DNA of 64,000 nucleotides from Triticum aestivum (Eukaryota > Streptophyta > Magnoliopsida > Poales > Poaceae), in NCBI RefSeq assembly GCF_018294505.1, contig NC_057807.1, positions 268,618,075 through 268,682,074 of the forward strand, in the 5' to 3' direction. A program made the position numbers and the translations under genes. The notes beneath the pieces are model-generated. The model searched no databases. It saw nothing but the letters and a program-made list of their open reading frames with translations, and was not told where the DNA came from. Positions 42,636 through 55,541 of this stretch are shown here, piece by piece. Position 1 is the first letter of the stretch, and each line of letters opens with the position of its first letter.

Positions 42636-45462
42636 TTCTTGTCTTTGATGTGAGCATCGTTAAAATTATCAATGCCTAGCTAGGGGCGTTAAACGATAGC
42701 GCTTGTTGAGAGGCAACCCAATTTTATTTTGTATTTTTTGTTTTTGCTTCTGTTTAGGAATAAATAACCCATCTACCTTCTCTTTGGATGTGGTTTTATG
42801 TTTTAATTAGTGTTTGTTCCAAGTAGAACCTATAGGATAACCTGCGATGATAGTTGATTTGATTCTGCTGAAAAACAGAAACTTTGCGCGCACGAATTTA
42901 GTTATGATAAATCACAGGAACGTGCTTTTGCGTTGATTCTTTTTTATTCTGATACATAAACAAATTCTACAGGACTTCCTATTTTGGTAGAATTTTTAGA
43001 GTTCCAGAAGTTTGCGTTAGTTACAGATTGCTACAGACTGTTCTGTTTTTGACAGATTCTGTTTTTCGTGTGTTGTTTGCTTATTTTGATGAACCTATGG
43101 CTAGTAAATTGGTTTATAAACCATAGAGAAGTTGGAATAAAGTAGGTTTAACACCAATATAAATAAAGAATGAGTTCATTACAGTACCTTGAAGTAGTCT
43201 TTTGATTTCTTTCTCTAACAGAGCTCACGAGATTTCTGTTGACTTTTGTGTTGTCAAGTTTTCAAGTTTTGGGTGAATTCTTTTGATGGATTATGGAACA
43301 AGGAGTGGCAGGAGCCTAAGCTTGGGGATGCCCATGGCACCCCCAAGATAATCCAAGGACACAAAAAAGTCAAAGCTTGGGGATGCCTCGGGAGGCATCC
43401 CCTCTTTCGTCCACTTCCATCGGTAATTTACTTGGAGCTATATTTTTATTCACCAACATGATATGTGTTTTGCTTTGAGCGTCTTGTATTATTTGTGTCT
43501 TTGCTTGTTAGTCTACCACAATCATCCTTGGTGCTTCACTTATATATTTTGAGCTTGATAGTTTTTGCTCATAGTGCTTCACTTATATCTTTTGAGCGTG
43601 ATAATCTTTGATCTAGTACTTCACTTAGATCTTTTAGAGCACGGTGGTGGATTTGTTTTAAATAAACTATTGATCTCTCATGCTTCACCTAGATTATTTT
43701 GAGAGTCTTTAATAGCATGGTAATTTGCTTAATGTTAATATACTTGGTGTTCAAGATATGTGAAACTTTCTTTTGAGTGAATTGAATACTAAGATAAGTT
43801 TGATGCTTGATAATTGTTTTGAGATATGGAGGTGATAATATCAAAGTCGTGCTAGTTGGGTGATTATGAAGTTGAGAAATACTTGTGTTGAAGTTTGCAA
43901 GTCCCGAAGCATGCACGTATGGTTAAAGTTGTGTAACAAACTTGAAACATGAAGTGTACCTGGCCTGTGCATCCTTATGAGTGGCGGTCGGGGACGAACG
44001 ATGGTCTTTTCCTACCAATCTATCCCCCTAGGAGCATGCACGTAGTACTTGAATTTTTGCTGACTTCTAAATTTTTGCAATAAGTATATGAGTTCTTTTG
44101 ACTAATGTTGAGTCCATGGATTATACGCACTCTCACCTTTCCACCTTTGCTAGCCTCTTCGGTACCGTGAATTGCCCTTTCTCACCTTGAGAGTTGGCGC
44201 AAACTTCGCCAGTGCATCCAAACCCCGTGATACGATATACTCTATCACACATAAACCTCCTTATATCTTCCTCAAAACAGCCACCATACCTACCTATCAT
44301 GGCATTTCCATAGCCATTCCGAGATATATTGCCATGCAACTTCCACCATCATCATCATGACATACATTACTTTTGTCATATTGCCATTGCATGATCTTGT
44401 AGTTGACATCGTATTTGTGGCAAAGCCACCATGCATTATTTTCCATACATGTCACTCTTGATTCATTACACCATCCCGGTACACCGTCGGAGGCATTCAT
44501 ATAGAGTCATATCTTGTTCTAAGTTTCGAGTTGTAATCCTTGTGTTGTAATCAATAGAAGTGTGATGATCATCATTATTAGAGCATTGCCCAAATAAAAA
44601 AATGAGAAAGGCCAAAAAAAGAAAGGCCCAAAAAAATAGAAAATAAAAATAAAAAAAGGGCAATGCTACTATCTCTTTTTCCACACTTGTGCTTCAAAGT
44701 AGCACCTTGTTCTTCATGTAGTGAGTCTCATATATTGTGCTTCAAAGTAGCACCTTGTTCCTCATGTAGTGAGTCTCATAAGTTGTCTTTTTATACTAGT
44801 GGGAATTTTTCATTATAGAACTTGGCTTGTATATTCCTACGATGGGCTTCCTCAAATGCCCTAGGTCTTCGTGAGCAAGCGAGTTGGATGCACACCCACT
44901 AGTTTTCTTTTGTTGAGCATTCATAGCTCTAGTGCATCCGTTGCATGGCAATCCCTACTCTTCATGTTGACATCAATTGATGGGCATCTCCATAGCCCGT
45001 TGATTAGCCTCGTCAATGTGAGACTTTCTCCTTTTTGTCTTCTCCACACAATCCCCATCATCATATTCTATTCCGCCCATAGTGCTATATCCATGGCTCA
45101 CGCTCATGTATTGCGTGAAGGTTGAAAAAGTTTGAGATTATTTAAGTATGAAACAATTGCTTGGCTTGTCATCGAGGGTATAGAAGTTGGGAAGATCTTT
45201 GTGTGACGAAAATGAAGCATAGCCTAACTATATGATTTTGTAGGGATGAGCTTTATTTTGCCATGTTATTTTGAGAAGACATGATTGCTTTGATTAGTAT
45301 GCTTGAAGTATTATTATTTTTGTGTCAATATGAACTTTTGTCTTGAATCTTTCGGATTTGAATATTCATATCACAATTAAGAAGAATTAGATTGAAATTA
45401 TGCCAAGGTATCACTCCACATCAAAAATTCATTTTTATCATTTACCTACTTGAGGACGAGCA
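42636..45462 (+). other. Non-coding interior of copy 1
   Basis: 2.8 kb without a believable gene. It contains repeats of CTTCACTTATAT.TTTTGAG (43533-43690), PPT-like AAGCTTGGGGATGCC words at 43318 and 43374, and a degenerate TA/CAAAGTAGCACCTTGTTC duplication (44694-44770). The whole arrangement is conserved in copy 2. Confidence 0.7.
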
Positions 45463-45483
45463 GGAATTAAGCTTGGGGATGCC
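45463..45483 (+). promoter_or_regulatory. Polypurine tract, copy 1
   Basis: GAATTAAGCTTGGGGATGCC directly precedes the LTR start TGATACG at 45484. The purine core is short (GGGGA), but its position before the LTR is identical in copy 2. Confidence 0.7.
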
Positions 45484-47050
45484 TGATACGTCTCCAACGT
45501 ATCTATAATTTTTGATTGCTCCATGCTACTCTATCTACTGTTTTGGACTATATTGGGCTTTATTTTCCACTTCTATATTACTTTTGGGACTAACCTACTA
45601 ACCGGAGGTCCAGCCCAGAATTGCTGTTTTTTTCCTTTTTTAGTATTTCGAAGAAATAGAATATCAAACGGAGTCCAAACGGAATGAAACCTTCGGGATC
45701 GTGATTTTCCAACCGAACGTGATCCAGGAGACTTGGACCCTACTCCAAGCAGTGCCCGAGGAGGTCACGAGGGTGGAGGGCGCGCCCCCTGGGCGCGCCT
45801 CCCTACCTCGTGGGCCCCTCGGAGCTCCACCGATGTACTCCTTCCTCCTATATATACCTACGTATCCCCGAACGATGAGACGAGGAGCCAAAAACCTAAT
45901 TCCATCGCCGCAACCTTCTATATCCACGAGTTCCCATCTTGGGGCCTGTTCCGGAGCTCCGCCGGAGAGGGCATCCACCACGGAGGGCTTCTACATCATC
46001 ACCATAGCCCCTCCAATGAAGTGTGAGTAGTTTACTTCAGACCTTCGGGTCCATAGCTAGTAGATGGTTTGTTCTCTCTTTTTGGATCTCAATACAATGT
46101 TCTCCCCCTCTCTCGTGGAGATCTATTCGATGTAATCTTCTTTTTGCGGTGTGTTTGTTGAGACCGATGAATTGTGGGTTTATGATCCAGTATTATCTAT
46201 GGAAAATATTTGATTCTTCTCTGAATTCTTTTATGTATGATTGAGTTATCTTTGCAAGTCTCTTCGAATACTCCTTTTTGGTTTGGCCAACTAGATTGGT
46301 ATTTCTTGCAATGGGAGAAGTGCTTAGCTTTGGGTTCAATCTTGCGGTCTCCTTACCCAGTGACAGAAGGGGCTGCAAGGCATGTATTGTATTGTTGCCA
46401 TCGAGGATAACAAGATGGGATTTTTATCATATTGCATGAATTTATCCCTCTACATCATGTCATCTTGCTTACGGCGTTACTCTGTTTTTACTTAATACTC
46501 TAGATGCATGCTGGATAGCGGTCGATGAGTGGAGTAATAGTAGTAGATGCAGAATCGTTTTGATCTACTTGTTTTGGACGTGATGCCTATATACATGATC
46601 ATTGCCTAGATATACTCATAACTATGCTCAATTCTGTCAATTGCTCAACAGTAATTTGTTCACCCACCGTAGAATACTTATGCTCTTGAGAGAAGCCACT
46701 AGTGAAACCTATGGCCCCCGGGTCTATTCTCATCATATCAATCTATATCACTTTATTTACTTGCTTTGTTTTTACTTTGCCTTTACTTTTTACTTTGCAC
46801 CTATCTGTCAGAAATACCAAAAATATTATCTCTATCAGATCTCACTCTCGTAAGTGACCGTGAAGGGATTGACAACCCCTAAGTGTTGGTTGCGAGTTGC
46901 TATCGTTTTTTGTAGGTACGAGGGACTTGTGCGTGGTCTCCTACTAGATTGATACCTTGGTTCTCAAAAACTAAGGGAAATACTTACGCTACTTTACTAC
47001 ATCATCCTCTCCTCTTCGGGGAAATCCAACACAGTGCTCAAGAGGTAGCA
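45484..47050 (+). repeat. 3' LTR of copy 1, 1567 bp
   Basis: Runs from TGATACGTCTCCAACG to GAGGTAGCA, with TG...CA ends. A TATA box (CTATATATACC, about 45849) lies at the usual place, followed by a short leader. Tat gag sequence starts at once after 47050. Confidence 0.9.
45849..45858 (+). promoter_or_regulatory. LTR TATA box, copy 1
   Basis: TATATATACC in CTTCCTCCTATATATACCTA, 365 bp into the LTR. The same string occurs in the LTR at 56423 (about 56787), while copy 2 has GTATAAAAGAGGG at about 50420. Confidence 0.6.
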
Positions 47051-47940
47051 GGGGCAAACGGCTCTGGTGCCTCCTCCGTAGGACAGTGTTTGATGCATTC
47101 TAATCCAGACTTAAATGAAAGGCCTCGACACATACTCGCTGAGACTCAGCCTCCAAAGCAGCTCGCTCTGTTGCCATTCTAGCATTCTCAGCATTAAACT
47201 CCTCCTTAACCTGAGCTATCTCATCCCATAGTTTTGTAACTTCCACCTTATGCTATGCTTGATTCGCCAGGGTTACCTCTGTAGCTAACAGAGTTGCCAA
47301 AGAATCCAAGAGCTCGGATAAGACCTGAGATGGTGGGCACACATGGCCACTTGCCCCGGCCCTCGCAGCAGTCATTGAACTAGAGATCATAGCCGCAGCA
47401 GTTGATGAATCCAACATCTGTTATGTACCAGCCATGAAGATGGCAGCCATGGTCGGCGGCTCATAGGGGTCCGGAATACCGTCGCCATCGGAATAGCCCC
47501 CGAGCCTGCCATCTTGTAGTCGATAGATTGATTCAGTCTCGTCGGTTAAAGATTCATCACTTGAATAGATGCTTGTTTCTCCACTAGACATAGAGCCCTC
47601 CTCAAGATCTGCCTCCTGAATGAAACCGACGAAAGCACACTTCTAGACAGGTTGGACCTTGGCGGGTCTCGCGCGCTAAGCCGTCACGACAGTGTCGATG
47701 CAGGCGACCAACTCAGGATCTGACTCGCCAATCTTGCCGACGAAGACTTGAATTCTTCCGAAGGGGACCCGATACCCATACTCGATTGAATTGGCCTCGG
47801 GACCCCAGCCAAAATCATCAATGTAGATCTTGCCGTGGTGGCTTTTGGTCATCCGGCCTATGACGTATCCCTTTATCCCTAAGAAGTTACTCTTCAAGAA
47901 CTCGAAACCATCGTACTCTGGCCCCACGGTGGGCGCCAAC
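47051..47940 (-). pseudogene. Tat Gypsy 5' leader and gag N-terminal part
   Basis: Read leftward from the primer site it gives VGPEYDGFEFLKSNFLGIKGY, IYIDDFGWGPEANSIEYGYR, SDPELVACIDTVV, then an acidic region and an Ala/Glu-rich helical stretch (LWDEIAQVKEEFNAENARMA, ERAALEAESQRV) down to 47051. Several stops are present (e.g. at 47674). The type and position fit the long gag leader of Triticeae Tat elements. The next part is at 40612. Confidence 0.65.
47921..47938 (-). promoter_or_regulatory. Tat Gypsy primer-binding site
   Basis: TGGCGCCCACCGTGGGGC on the minus strand, two bases inside the LTR end (CCACGACA). It has the TGGCGCC start typical of Gypsy tRNA primer sites; the tRNA species was not established. 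Confidence 0.75.
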
Positions 47941-48470
47941 TGTCGTGGATTTTTCACGGCAGATGCCCTTTTGAAATGACTTAGGTGTGGAGCCATCACA
48001 ACTAGGTTATCTTGAAGGGGTTGAGCGGGACAAAGGACACAAGGAGTTTACCCGGCTTCAGCCCCTCTCGGTGGAGGTAAAAGCCTACGTTCTGCTTCTA
48101 GTTGTATTGCTTGAGTTTCGATTACAAGGGAGCGAGTACGCTTGACCTAGCTCTCGATTACTTGTTTCTTGACCTAACCCGCCGCCAGGTCTCACCTTTA
48201 TATACACAGGTTAGGACCTGGCAGCTTACAGAGTCCTGGCTAGTTCACACAAACGTGACCGGCTCGGTTTCTAACTAGTCACGCCTTACAGAGCAAGTGT
48301 TCCTTCGGCGGTTCACAGGCCCCAGACTTGGGTCTTCACCAGGCCTGCCTCTAAGAGTTGTCGTCTTCATACTTCTTCTTGGGACTCCTTGGACTTTCTT
48401 CATGTTAAACTGCCATCGATGTAACCTGGCCCCTCCTGGGCGGGTCAACCTCAGAGTTATATCCCCAACA
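47941..48470 (-). repeat. 5' LTR of Tat-lineage Gypsy element, 530 bp
   Basis: TGTCGTGGATTTTTCACGGC to TATCCCCAACA, TG...CA ends. 48150-48445 matches the truncated LTR at 32953-33255. TATATAAAGG on the minus strand (about 48198) is the probable TATA box. Together with the primer site this fixes the element as leftward. Confidence 0.85.
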
Positions 48471-50034
48471 AATGGTAAATTTACTGTTTAAATATTTGTT
48501 GAAATCCATGTTGAAATGTAGCACAAATATCTTCAATTGCTATGGTTTGGGAACGCATGCCTTTTTCCAAATTAAAAAGAGCAACAAACCAAATGGAGAA
48601 ATTGTGTGGAAGAGAAGAGACATAAAAGCAAGAATGACTAAACAAAGAAGCATCTTACCTTGAGAAACAACATACCAAACCAGAAACACATTGTGCAAGG
48701 CAAAAGTACAATAAAAAACTTCAACTCCAAATACATGTAATGAAAAGGACAGTAAGCAAGGAGAAATCGAGTAGGAGCAACGTACCGAAGAAGCAGCCTA
48801 CCTCAAACGGAAGATACAGGGTAAGGAACAGACACAACCAAGAACAAAGTCGGAGCTCCGAATGCTTGTAGGTATGAACCTGAAAGGAAGAGAAGGTGAG
48901 CGAGAACAACATTTTGGATAAAGACAAGACCGAAACCTAATCCGAACCTAAGTCGGTGGGAGGAGCAAGGGTTAGGAACAACCAGAGATAGACACCACAA
49001 GAATAACCCCGAATGCATGCAAGTAACTCCTTTAAGAGGAAATGAAAGGATGGTGAGAAAGAGCAACATATCGGGGATAAGCAAGTGGAAAATTAGAGCA
49101 GACTCTAAGTAAGTGGGAAGAGCAAATGACATGCCGAACAACAAAGAAAGTAAGACGCAAATGAGTGGCAACACCACCGACAGAACTCCAAGAACCCTTT
49201 CTAGCAAAGTGAATCGAGGGGCATTTGGCTTGCGGGGTCAGGTGACTCACTTGAAGGAAAGTACCACGAGCATAATAAAAGCACATGGGAGAAACGATAC
49301 CATGCAGGCAAACAAAATGATAAAACGCACCACAAGGGATGGCACACATGGATACGGGCCCAGGACTAGAGAAAGAGCAACTGTTGAAGCAAGGACAAAA
49401 GAAGCGGATTGGCGGCCACTCTACGCATAGTGTGAAGCCATTGTGAGAGATGAGGGTGAAAGAGCACCAGGAAACCCAAAGATAGCACCAACGAGTCACT
49501 AACTCGCGAGACCAGAAACACATGGGCCCAAAACAACCACAATGTCGAAGAGCAGAACCGCACAAAGAAAAACAGTCTTGGAAAATCCACAATAGAAAGA
49601 GCGCCAGCCGGCCCAGAAAAAATGAGATTAGGAGCACCACCCTCCATTCGACACATTCCCCTTTGCCTCCCCCCGATACAGCAGCAAAATATTACATGTT
49701 GTTTTATTCTTAGATGAACCAGCCCGAAGGTACATGGTTGCCACTTTGACCACGTCCTTGAACTCTTTCAGTATATTGCTCATTCCAGAAACCTTTCGAC
49801 TTAAGGATTGATATTCGAAAAAAGAATTGCCCACGAATCCAGTGATGCCCTAAACAACTACCGATAACACATGGGGCACACGTGGCATACTTGTCCTGGA
49901 AGATGCCAACCTAACACCCATCGAGGAATCACCTCCCAAGCAATCCCCTGACCGCCCACTAACAATGCACGTGGCATGTACCAGACCCGGAAGATGCTGA
50001 GCCACCAAGCACCCACGTCCCGGTGACCTCCCAT
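48471..50034. other. Unrecognised purine-rich region with ~158-bp degenerate repeats
   Basis: GTGAGCGAGAACAACATTTTGGATAAAG (48896) and GTGAGAAAGAGCAACATATCGGGGATAAG (49053) head two related units about 158 bp apart, each with CCGAATGC.TG.AGGTA and GGGAGGAGCAA-like words. A third, weaker match begins near 49360. Long open frames on the minus strand (48803-49207, 49032-49640) follow from the purine bias and resemble no protein. 49700-50034 repeats GGCACACGTGGCAT/GCACGTGGCATGTACC and CGGAAGATGC.GA.CC. No element type could be assigned. Confidence 0.5.
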
Positions 50035-51620
50035 TCATACGTCTCCAACATATCTATAATTTTTGATTGTTCCATGCTATTATACTATCCATCTTGAATG
50101 TTTTATATGCATTAATATGCTATTTTATATCATTTTTGGGACTAACCTATTAACCTAGTGCGCCAGTGCTAGCTGTTGTTTTTTCCTTGCTTTTATCTTC
50201 TACACAAAATCAATACCAAACGGAGTCCAAACAGAATGTAACTTCTTGAGGATTTTTCTAGGACCAGAAGACAACCACGAAGCTTCGGGGGGAGGCCAGA
50301 AGAGCTACGAGAGGGCCACAAGCCCTAGAGGCGCGCCCTAGGGGGGCGCCCCCTAGGCTTGTGGGCCCCTCGGGACTCTCCTAACCCTAATTCTAGCTCT
50401 ATCAATACCCAAATACTCCCCGTATAAAAGAGGGCACACCAAAAATACTTTTCCATCGCTGCAAGCTTCTGTTCTAGTGTGATCCCACCTTGGGGCCTTT
50501 TTCAGTACTTGGCTGGAGGGGGATTCAACCACGGACGGCCTCTACACCAACCTTGCTTCCCTTTTGATTTTGTGTGAGTAGTTTACCACATACCTATGGG
50601 TCCATAGCTAGTAGCTAGATGGCTTCTTATCTCTCTTTGATCTTCAATATAATGTTCTCCTCGATGTTCTTGGAGATCTATTCGATGTAATCTTCTTTTG
50701 CGGTGTGTTTGTTGAGATCCGATGAATTGTGGGTTTATGGTCAGATTATCTATGAATATTATTTGAGTCTTCTCTGAACTCTTTTTATGCATGATTAAGA
50801 TAGCTTTGTATTTCTGTCCGATCTATTGATTTGGTTTGGCCAACTAGATTGATCTACCTTGCAATGGGAGAAGTGCTTTGTGATGGGTTCAATCGTGCAG
50901 TGTCCTCACCCAGTGATAAAAGGGGCAGCGAGGCACATATTTGTACTGTTGCCGTTAAGGATAAAAAGATGGGTTTTTTACCATATTGTTTGGATCTATC
51001 CCTCTACATCATGTCATCTTGCTTAAGGTGTTACTCCGTTCTTGTTAACTTAATACACTAGATGCATGCTAGATAGCGGTCAATGTCTGGAGTAATAGTA
51101 GTAGATGCAGGCAGGAATCAGTCTACTTGTCACGGACGTGATGCCTATATTCAAGATCATTGCCTTGGATATCGTCATAACTATGCGTTGTTCTATCAAT
51201 TTCTCAAGAGTAATATTTTTTACCCATGGTATGTTTCTTTCAAGAGAGAAGCCTCTAGTGAAATCTATGTCCCCCGGGTCTATTTTTATCATATTATTTT
51301 CAGATCTATAAAACTAAAAACCCAAAAATACCTTGCTGCAATTTATTTATCTTTACTTTATTTTATACTTTTACTTATCTTTTATATCAATCTCTATCAG
51401 ATCTCACCCTTGCTAGTGATCGTGAAGGGATTGACAACCCCTTTTTCGCGTTGTGTGCAAGTGTTTGTTAGTTTGTGCAGGTGAACCTATTGGGGACTTG
51501 TGTGTTCCTCCTACTAGATTGATACCTTGGTTCTTAACTGAGGGAAATACTTATTTCTAATTTGCTACATCATCCTTTCCTCTTTAAGGGAAAAAATAAA
51601 TGCAAGCTCAAGAAGTAGCA
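50035..51620 (+). repeat. 5' LTR of copy 2
   Basis: CATACGTCTCCAACATATC to AAGAAGTAGCA, about 1.59 kb, including GTATAAAAGAGGG (about 50420) as TATA box. It is recognisably the same LTR family as 45484-47050 but clearly diverged. Confidence 0.87.
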
Positions 51621-51631
51621 GGAAGAATTTC

Positions 51632-51648
51632 TCGCGCCGTTGCTGGGA
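51632..51648 (+). promoter_or_regulatory. Primer-binding site (tRNA-Asp), copy 2
   Basis: TCGCGCCGTTGCTGGGA, a tRNA-Asp-type site with point changes and one missing base, 11 bases after the LTR end as in the other copies. Confidence 0.7.
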
Positions 51649-51884
51649 GGTTCTACATCAAGCCTACCAAGTACCCATCATAAACTCTCATCTCTTGCAT
51701 TACATTATTCTCCATTTGCCTCTCATTTTTCCTCCCCCCACTTCTAAAACATTTTCAGAAAAATACAAAAACATTTGCCCTTTTTATTTGCCTCTTTTTT
51801 GTTTGCCTTTATGTCTTACTTGGGTTGTTTGCTTGTTCGCTTGGCATAATTGCATATTTATTCCAAATCAGAATGAAATTTTTT

Positions 51885-52755
51885 ATGCATCCTCATCCAC
51901 TTGCTAATATTTTAAAAAGATCCAACTATGATGAACCAATTGCTAGGGAGTTGAGTGCACCAGATTATCTTTATGAAGTTTTGCTTGAAATTCCTGAATC
52001 TGAAAATTGTGATGAAGTGTTAAAAGAAGAAATTTATGAAGTGATTCACGATAGCTCCTTGAATGAAAAGAATGATTGCAATGGTGTTATTATAAATTCT
52101 ATTAATACCAATTGTGCTAATAATGTGCAAAACTCCAAGTTTGGGGATGCTAATTTTGCTATGTCCACTACTTATTGCAATGATCATGATTGGGGTGATA
52201 ATGCTTTCTTATGATCTTGAAAATTTATTTAAGCCTCATGATTAATATGTTTGCGATAATATTTAAAGTGGGTTTGGAAGAGTGCCAACTTTATCTAAAA
52301 AGAAACGCACATATTTGGAGAGTGTTCAATCTTATGATTTTTTTTATAAAGGGGGTTTGAAGAGGTCATGACTTTAGTTGATGTTAATCCCACTATCTTG
52401 GAAGATTATAAAACTTTTGTGCATGTAGATCATGAAGAGAAAAATTTTATATGATAACAATATTGTTGAATTTGATTATGATCCTACATGTAATTATTAT
52501 GAGAGAGGAAAATATGGTTGTAGAAATTTTCATGTTACTAAATTACCTCTCATTATGTTGAGATTAATATTGTTTCCTTCTTCTTCCTTGCATATGCTAG
52601 TTTTTGCTTGTCTTGGTAAATATTTTCCCTATAAAATGCCTATGCATAGGAACTATGTTAGACTTATACTTATTTTTTACATGCTTTATGATGCCCTCTT
52701 TGTCCTTCAAATTTTTGTCTTTCATGTGAGAATCATTAAAATTATCAACGCCTAA
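51885..52755 (+). pseudogene. Unclassified ORF of the non-autonomous element, copy 2
   Basis: Starts MHPHPLANILKRSNYDEP and follows the copy-1 protein (LSAPDYLYEVLLEIPESEN, FGDANFAMSTTYCNDHDWGD) until a frame change near 52200. The C-terminal part reappears in another frame (EFDYDPTCNYYERGKYGC, LPLIMLRLILFPSSSLHML, YKMPMHRNYVRL) to 52755. This copy lacks the frameshift seen near 41990 in copy 1, so between them the two show the family layout: acidic N-terminal half, hydrophobic segment, basic end. No known domain. Confidence 0.65.
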
Positions 52756-55519
52756 CTAAAAGGCTCTAAAGAACAGCGCTTGTTGGGAGACAACCCAATA
52801 TTTCTATTTTCTGTTTTTATGAGTATATGTAATATTACTTCTGTAAGATTTGTGTTTGAGTGTTTTAGTTAGTGTTTGTGCCAAGTAAGACCTTTGGGAT
52901 GATCTATGGTGATAGTTGATTTGATTTTGCTGAAAAACAGAAACTTTTGCGTCTAGTAGTAGAATTCTTAAAATTCATTGGAGCGTGATAAAATTCTGAA
53001 TTTTTTACACAATATTGGTATAAAAATTGCCAACGTTGTCCTAAACTTTCATAGTTTTTGGAGTTACAAAAGTTTGTCTAAAGTCCATATTACTACAGAC
53101 TGTTCTGTTTTTGACAGATTCTGTTTTCATTCTATTGTTTGCTTATTTTGATGAATCCATGGGTAGTATTGGGGGTTATGGCCATGGGTAAGTTAGAATA
53201 CAGTAGATATAACACCAATATAAAATTAGAATGAGTTCACAACACTACCTTAATTATTTGCTTTGTTTCACTAAAGGATCTCACAAGTTTTCTGTTGAGT
53301 TTTGTGTTGTGAAGTTTTCAAGTTTTGAGTAAAGTTTTGATGGACTAGGAATAAAGAGTGGGAAGAGCCTAAGCTTGGGGATACCCAAGACACCCCAAGG
53401 TAATATTCAACGATAACCAATCATCTAAGCTTGGGGATGCCCCAGATGGCATCCCCTCTTTTGTCTTCAATCCATCGGTAAAATTACTTGAGCCTATATA
53501 TATTTTTATTCACCACATGATATGTGTTTTGCTTGGAGCATCTTGTATTATATGAGTCTTTGATTTTTAGTTTACCGCAACCATACTTGTTGTACACACC
53601 TTTTGAGAGGGTTACACATTAATCGTGAATTTAGTAGAATACTCGATGCGCTTCACTTATATCTTTTGAGCTAGGTAGTTATTCTAGTGCTTCACTTATA
53701 TCTTTTTGGAGCACGGAGGTGGTTTTATTTTGAAGAAATTTATGAACTATCATGCTTCACTTATATTATTTTGAGAGTCTTAAAAATAGTATGGAAATTT
53801 GCTTAGGTTATGAATTTGGTCCTAATATGATGGGAATTCAAGAGGGATGTAATAAAAGCTTTCATGTAGATCATTGAATGTATAAGAAATTTTATTCCTT
53901 GCAATTATTTTGAGATGTAAAGATGGTGATATTAGAGTCACTCTAGTTGGTAATTTTGGGTTAATAAAAATACTTTTGTTAAGGTTTGTGATTCCCGAAG
54001 CATGCGTGTATGGTCTCTCGTTATGTGATGAAGTTGCAGCATGATTTATTTTTGTTTGTCTTCCTTATGATTGGCGGTTGGGGACGAGCAATCATCTTTT
54101 CCTACCAATCTACCCCCCTAAGATCATGTGTATTAGTACTTTGTTTTGAGGGCTAATAATTTTTTTGCAATAAGTATGTGAGTTCTTGATGACTAATGTT
54201 GAGTCCATGGATTATACGCACTCTCACCCTTCCAACATTGCTAGCCTCTCTAGTACCACGCAAATTTCGCCGGTGCATTAAACCCACCATATACCTTCCT
54301 AAAAACAGCCACCATACCTACCTATTATGGCATTTCCTTAGCCATTCCGAGATATATTTCCATACAACTTCCACCATTCCGTTTATTCTGACACATACCA
54401 TCATTGCCATATTAATTGCTTTGCATGATCATATAGTTGAAATAGTATTTGTGGCTTGGCCACCGTTCATATTTTTCATACATATCACGCTAGATCATTG
54501 CACATCCCGGTACACCACTGGAGGCATTCATATAAAGTCATATCCTTGTTCTACTATCGAGTTGTAATTCTTGAGTTGTAAATAAATAAAAATGTGATGA
54601 TCATAATTATTAGAGCATTGTCCCACGTGAGCAAAGGATGATGGAGGCTAAGATTCCCCCACAAGTCGGGGTGAGACTCCGGACTTAAAATAAAAAGTGG
54701 TCAAAGATCCCAAAATAAATAAATAAATAAGATGCCAAAGAGCTCAAAATAAAAAAATGAGAAAAAAGAAGAGAAGGGACAATGTTACTATCATTTTTCC
54801 ACACTTGTGCTTCAAGTAGCACAATATTCTTCATGATAGAGAGTCTCCTATGTTGTCACTTTCATATATTACTAGTGGGGAATTTTCATTATACAACTTG
54901 GCTTGTATATTCTAATGATGGCATCCTCAAAATTGCCCTAGGTCTTCGCGAGCAAGCTAGTTGGATGCACACCCACTTAGTTTTCTTTTGAGCTTTCATA
55001 CACTTATAGCGCTAGTGCATCTGTTGCATGGAAATCCCTACTCATTTGCACCAATATCAATTGATGGCATCTCCATAGCCTATTAATTTGCCTAGTTGAT
55101 GTGAGAATTTCTTTCTCCTTTTTGTCTACTACCACCTTCTATTCTACCCATAGTTCTATATCCATGGCTCACGCTCATGTATTGCATGAAAGTTGAAAAA
55201 GCTTGAGAACATTAAAAGTATGAAACAATTTCTTGGCTTGTCATCGGGGTTGTGCATGATAAATACTGAAGATAGAGCATGACAAGACTATATGATTTTG
55301 TAGGGATAACTTTCTTTAGCAATGATATTTTGAAAAGCCATGATTGTTTTATTAGTATGCTTGAAGTATTATTATTTTTATGTCAATATTAAACCTTTGT
55401 TTTGAATCTCATGGATCTGAATATTCATGCCACAATAAGAAAGATTACTTGATAAACATGTTAGGTAGCATTCCACATCAAAAATTCTGTTTTTATCATT
55501 TACCTACTCGAGGACGGGC
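52756..55519 (+). other. Non-coding interior of copy 2
   Basis: Corresponds to 42636-45462, with PPT-like AAGCTTGGGGAT words at 53371 and 53428 and the CTTCACTTATATCTTTTGAG repeats (53651, 53690). It contains a short extra purine-rich insert (about 54620-54740). No gene. Confidence 0.7.
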
Positions 55520-55541
55520 AGGAATTAAGCTTGGGGATGCT
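55520..55541 (+). promoter_or_regulatory. Polypurine tract, copy 2
   Basis: GGAATTAAGCTTGGGGATGC, then T, directly before TGATACG at 55542. Same sequence and place as in copy 1. Confidence 0.7.

Larger units (their letters stand above)
40618..47050 (+). mobile_element. Non-autonomous Gypsy element, copy 1 (nested in Tat gag)
   Basis: Truncated 5' LTR, tRNA-Asp primer site, a single unusual ORF, ~2.8 kb of non-coding interior, PPT and a full 3' LTR. No gag-pol motif occurs, so it depends on a partner. It interrupts the Tat gag, which resumes at 47051. The LTR opens TGATACGTCTCCAACGTATC, which I recognise as one of the abundant Triticeae Athila-like LTR families (WHAM/Sabrina-type, name not certain). 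Because the 5' edge is truncated, the target duplication cannot be checked. Confidence 0.85.

Noticed and set aside
48803..49640. Long minus-strand frames rich in Leu/Phe/Cys/Val, resembling membrane proteins
   Set aside because: Hydrophobicity follows from the pyrimidine-rich strand of a purine-biased repeat; frames overlap and the upstream region gives no initiation context.
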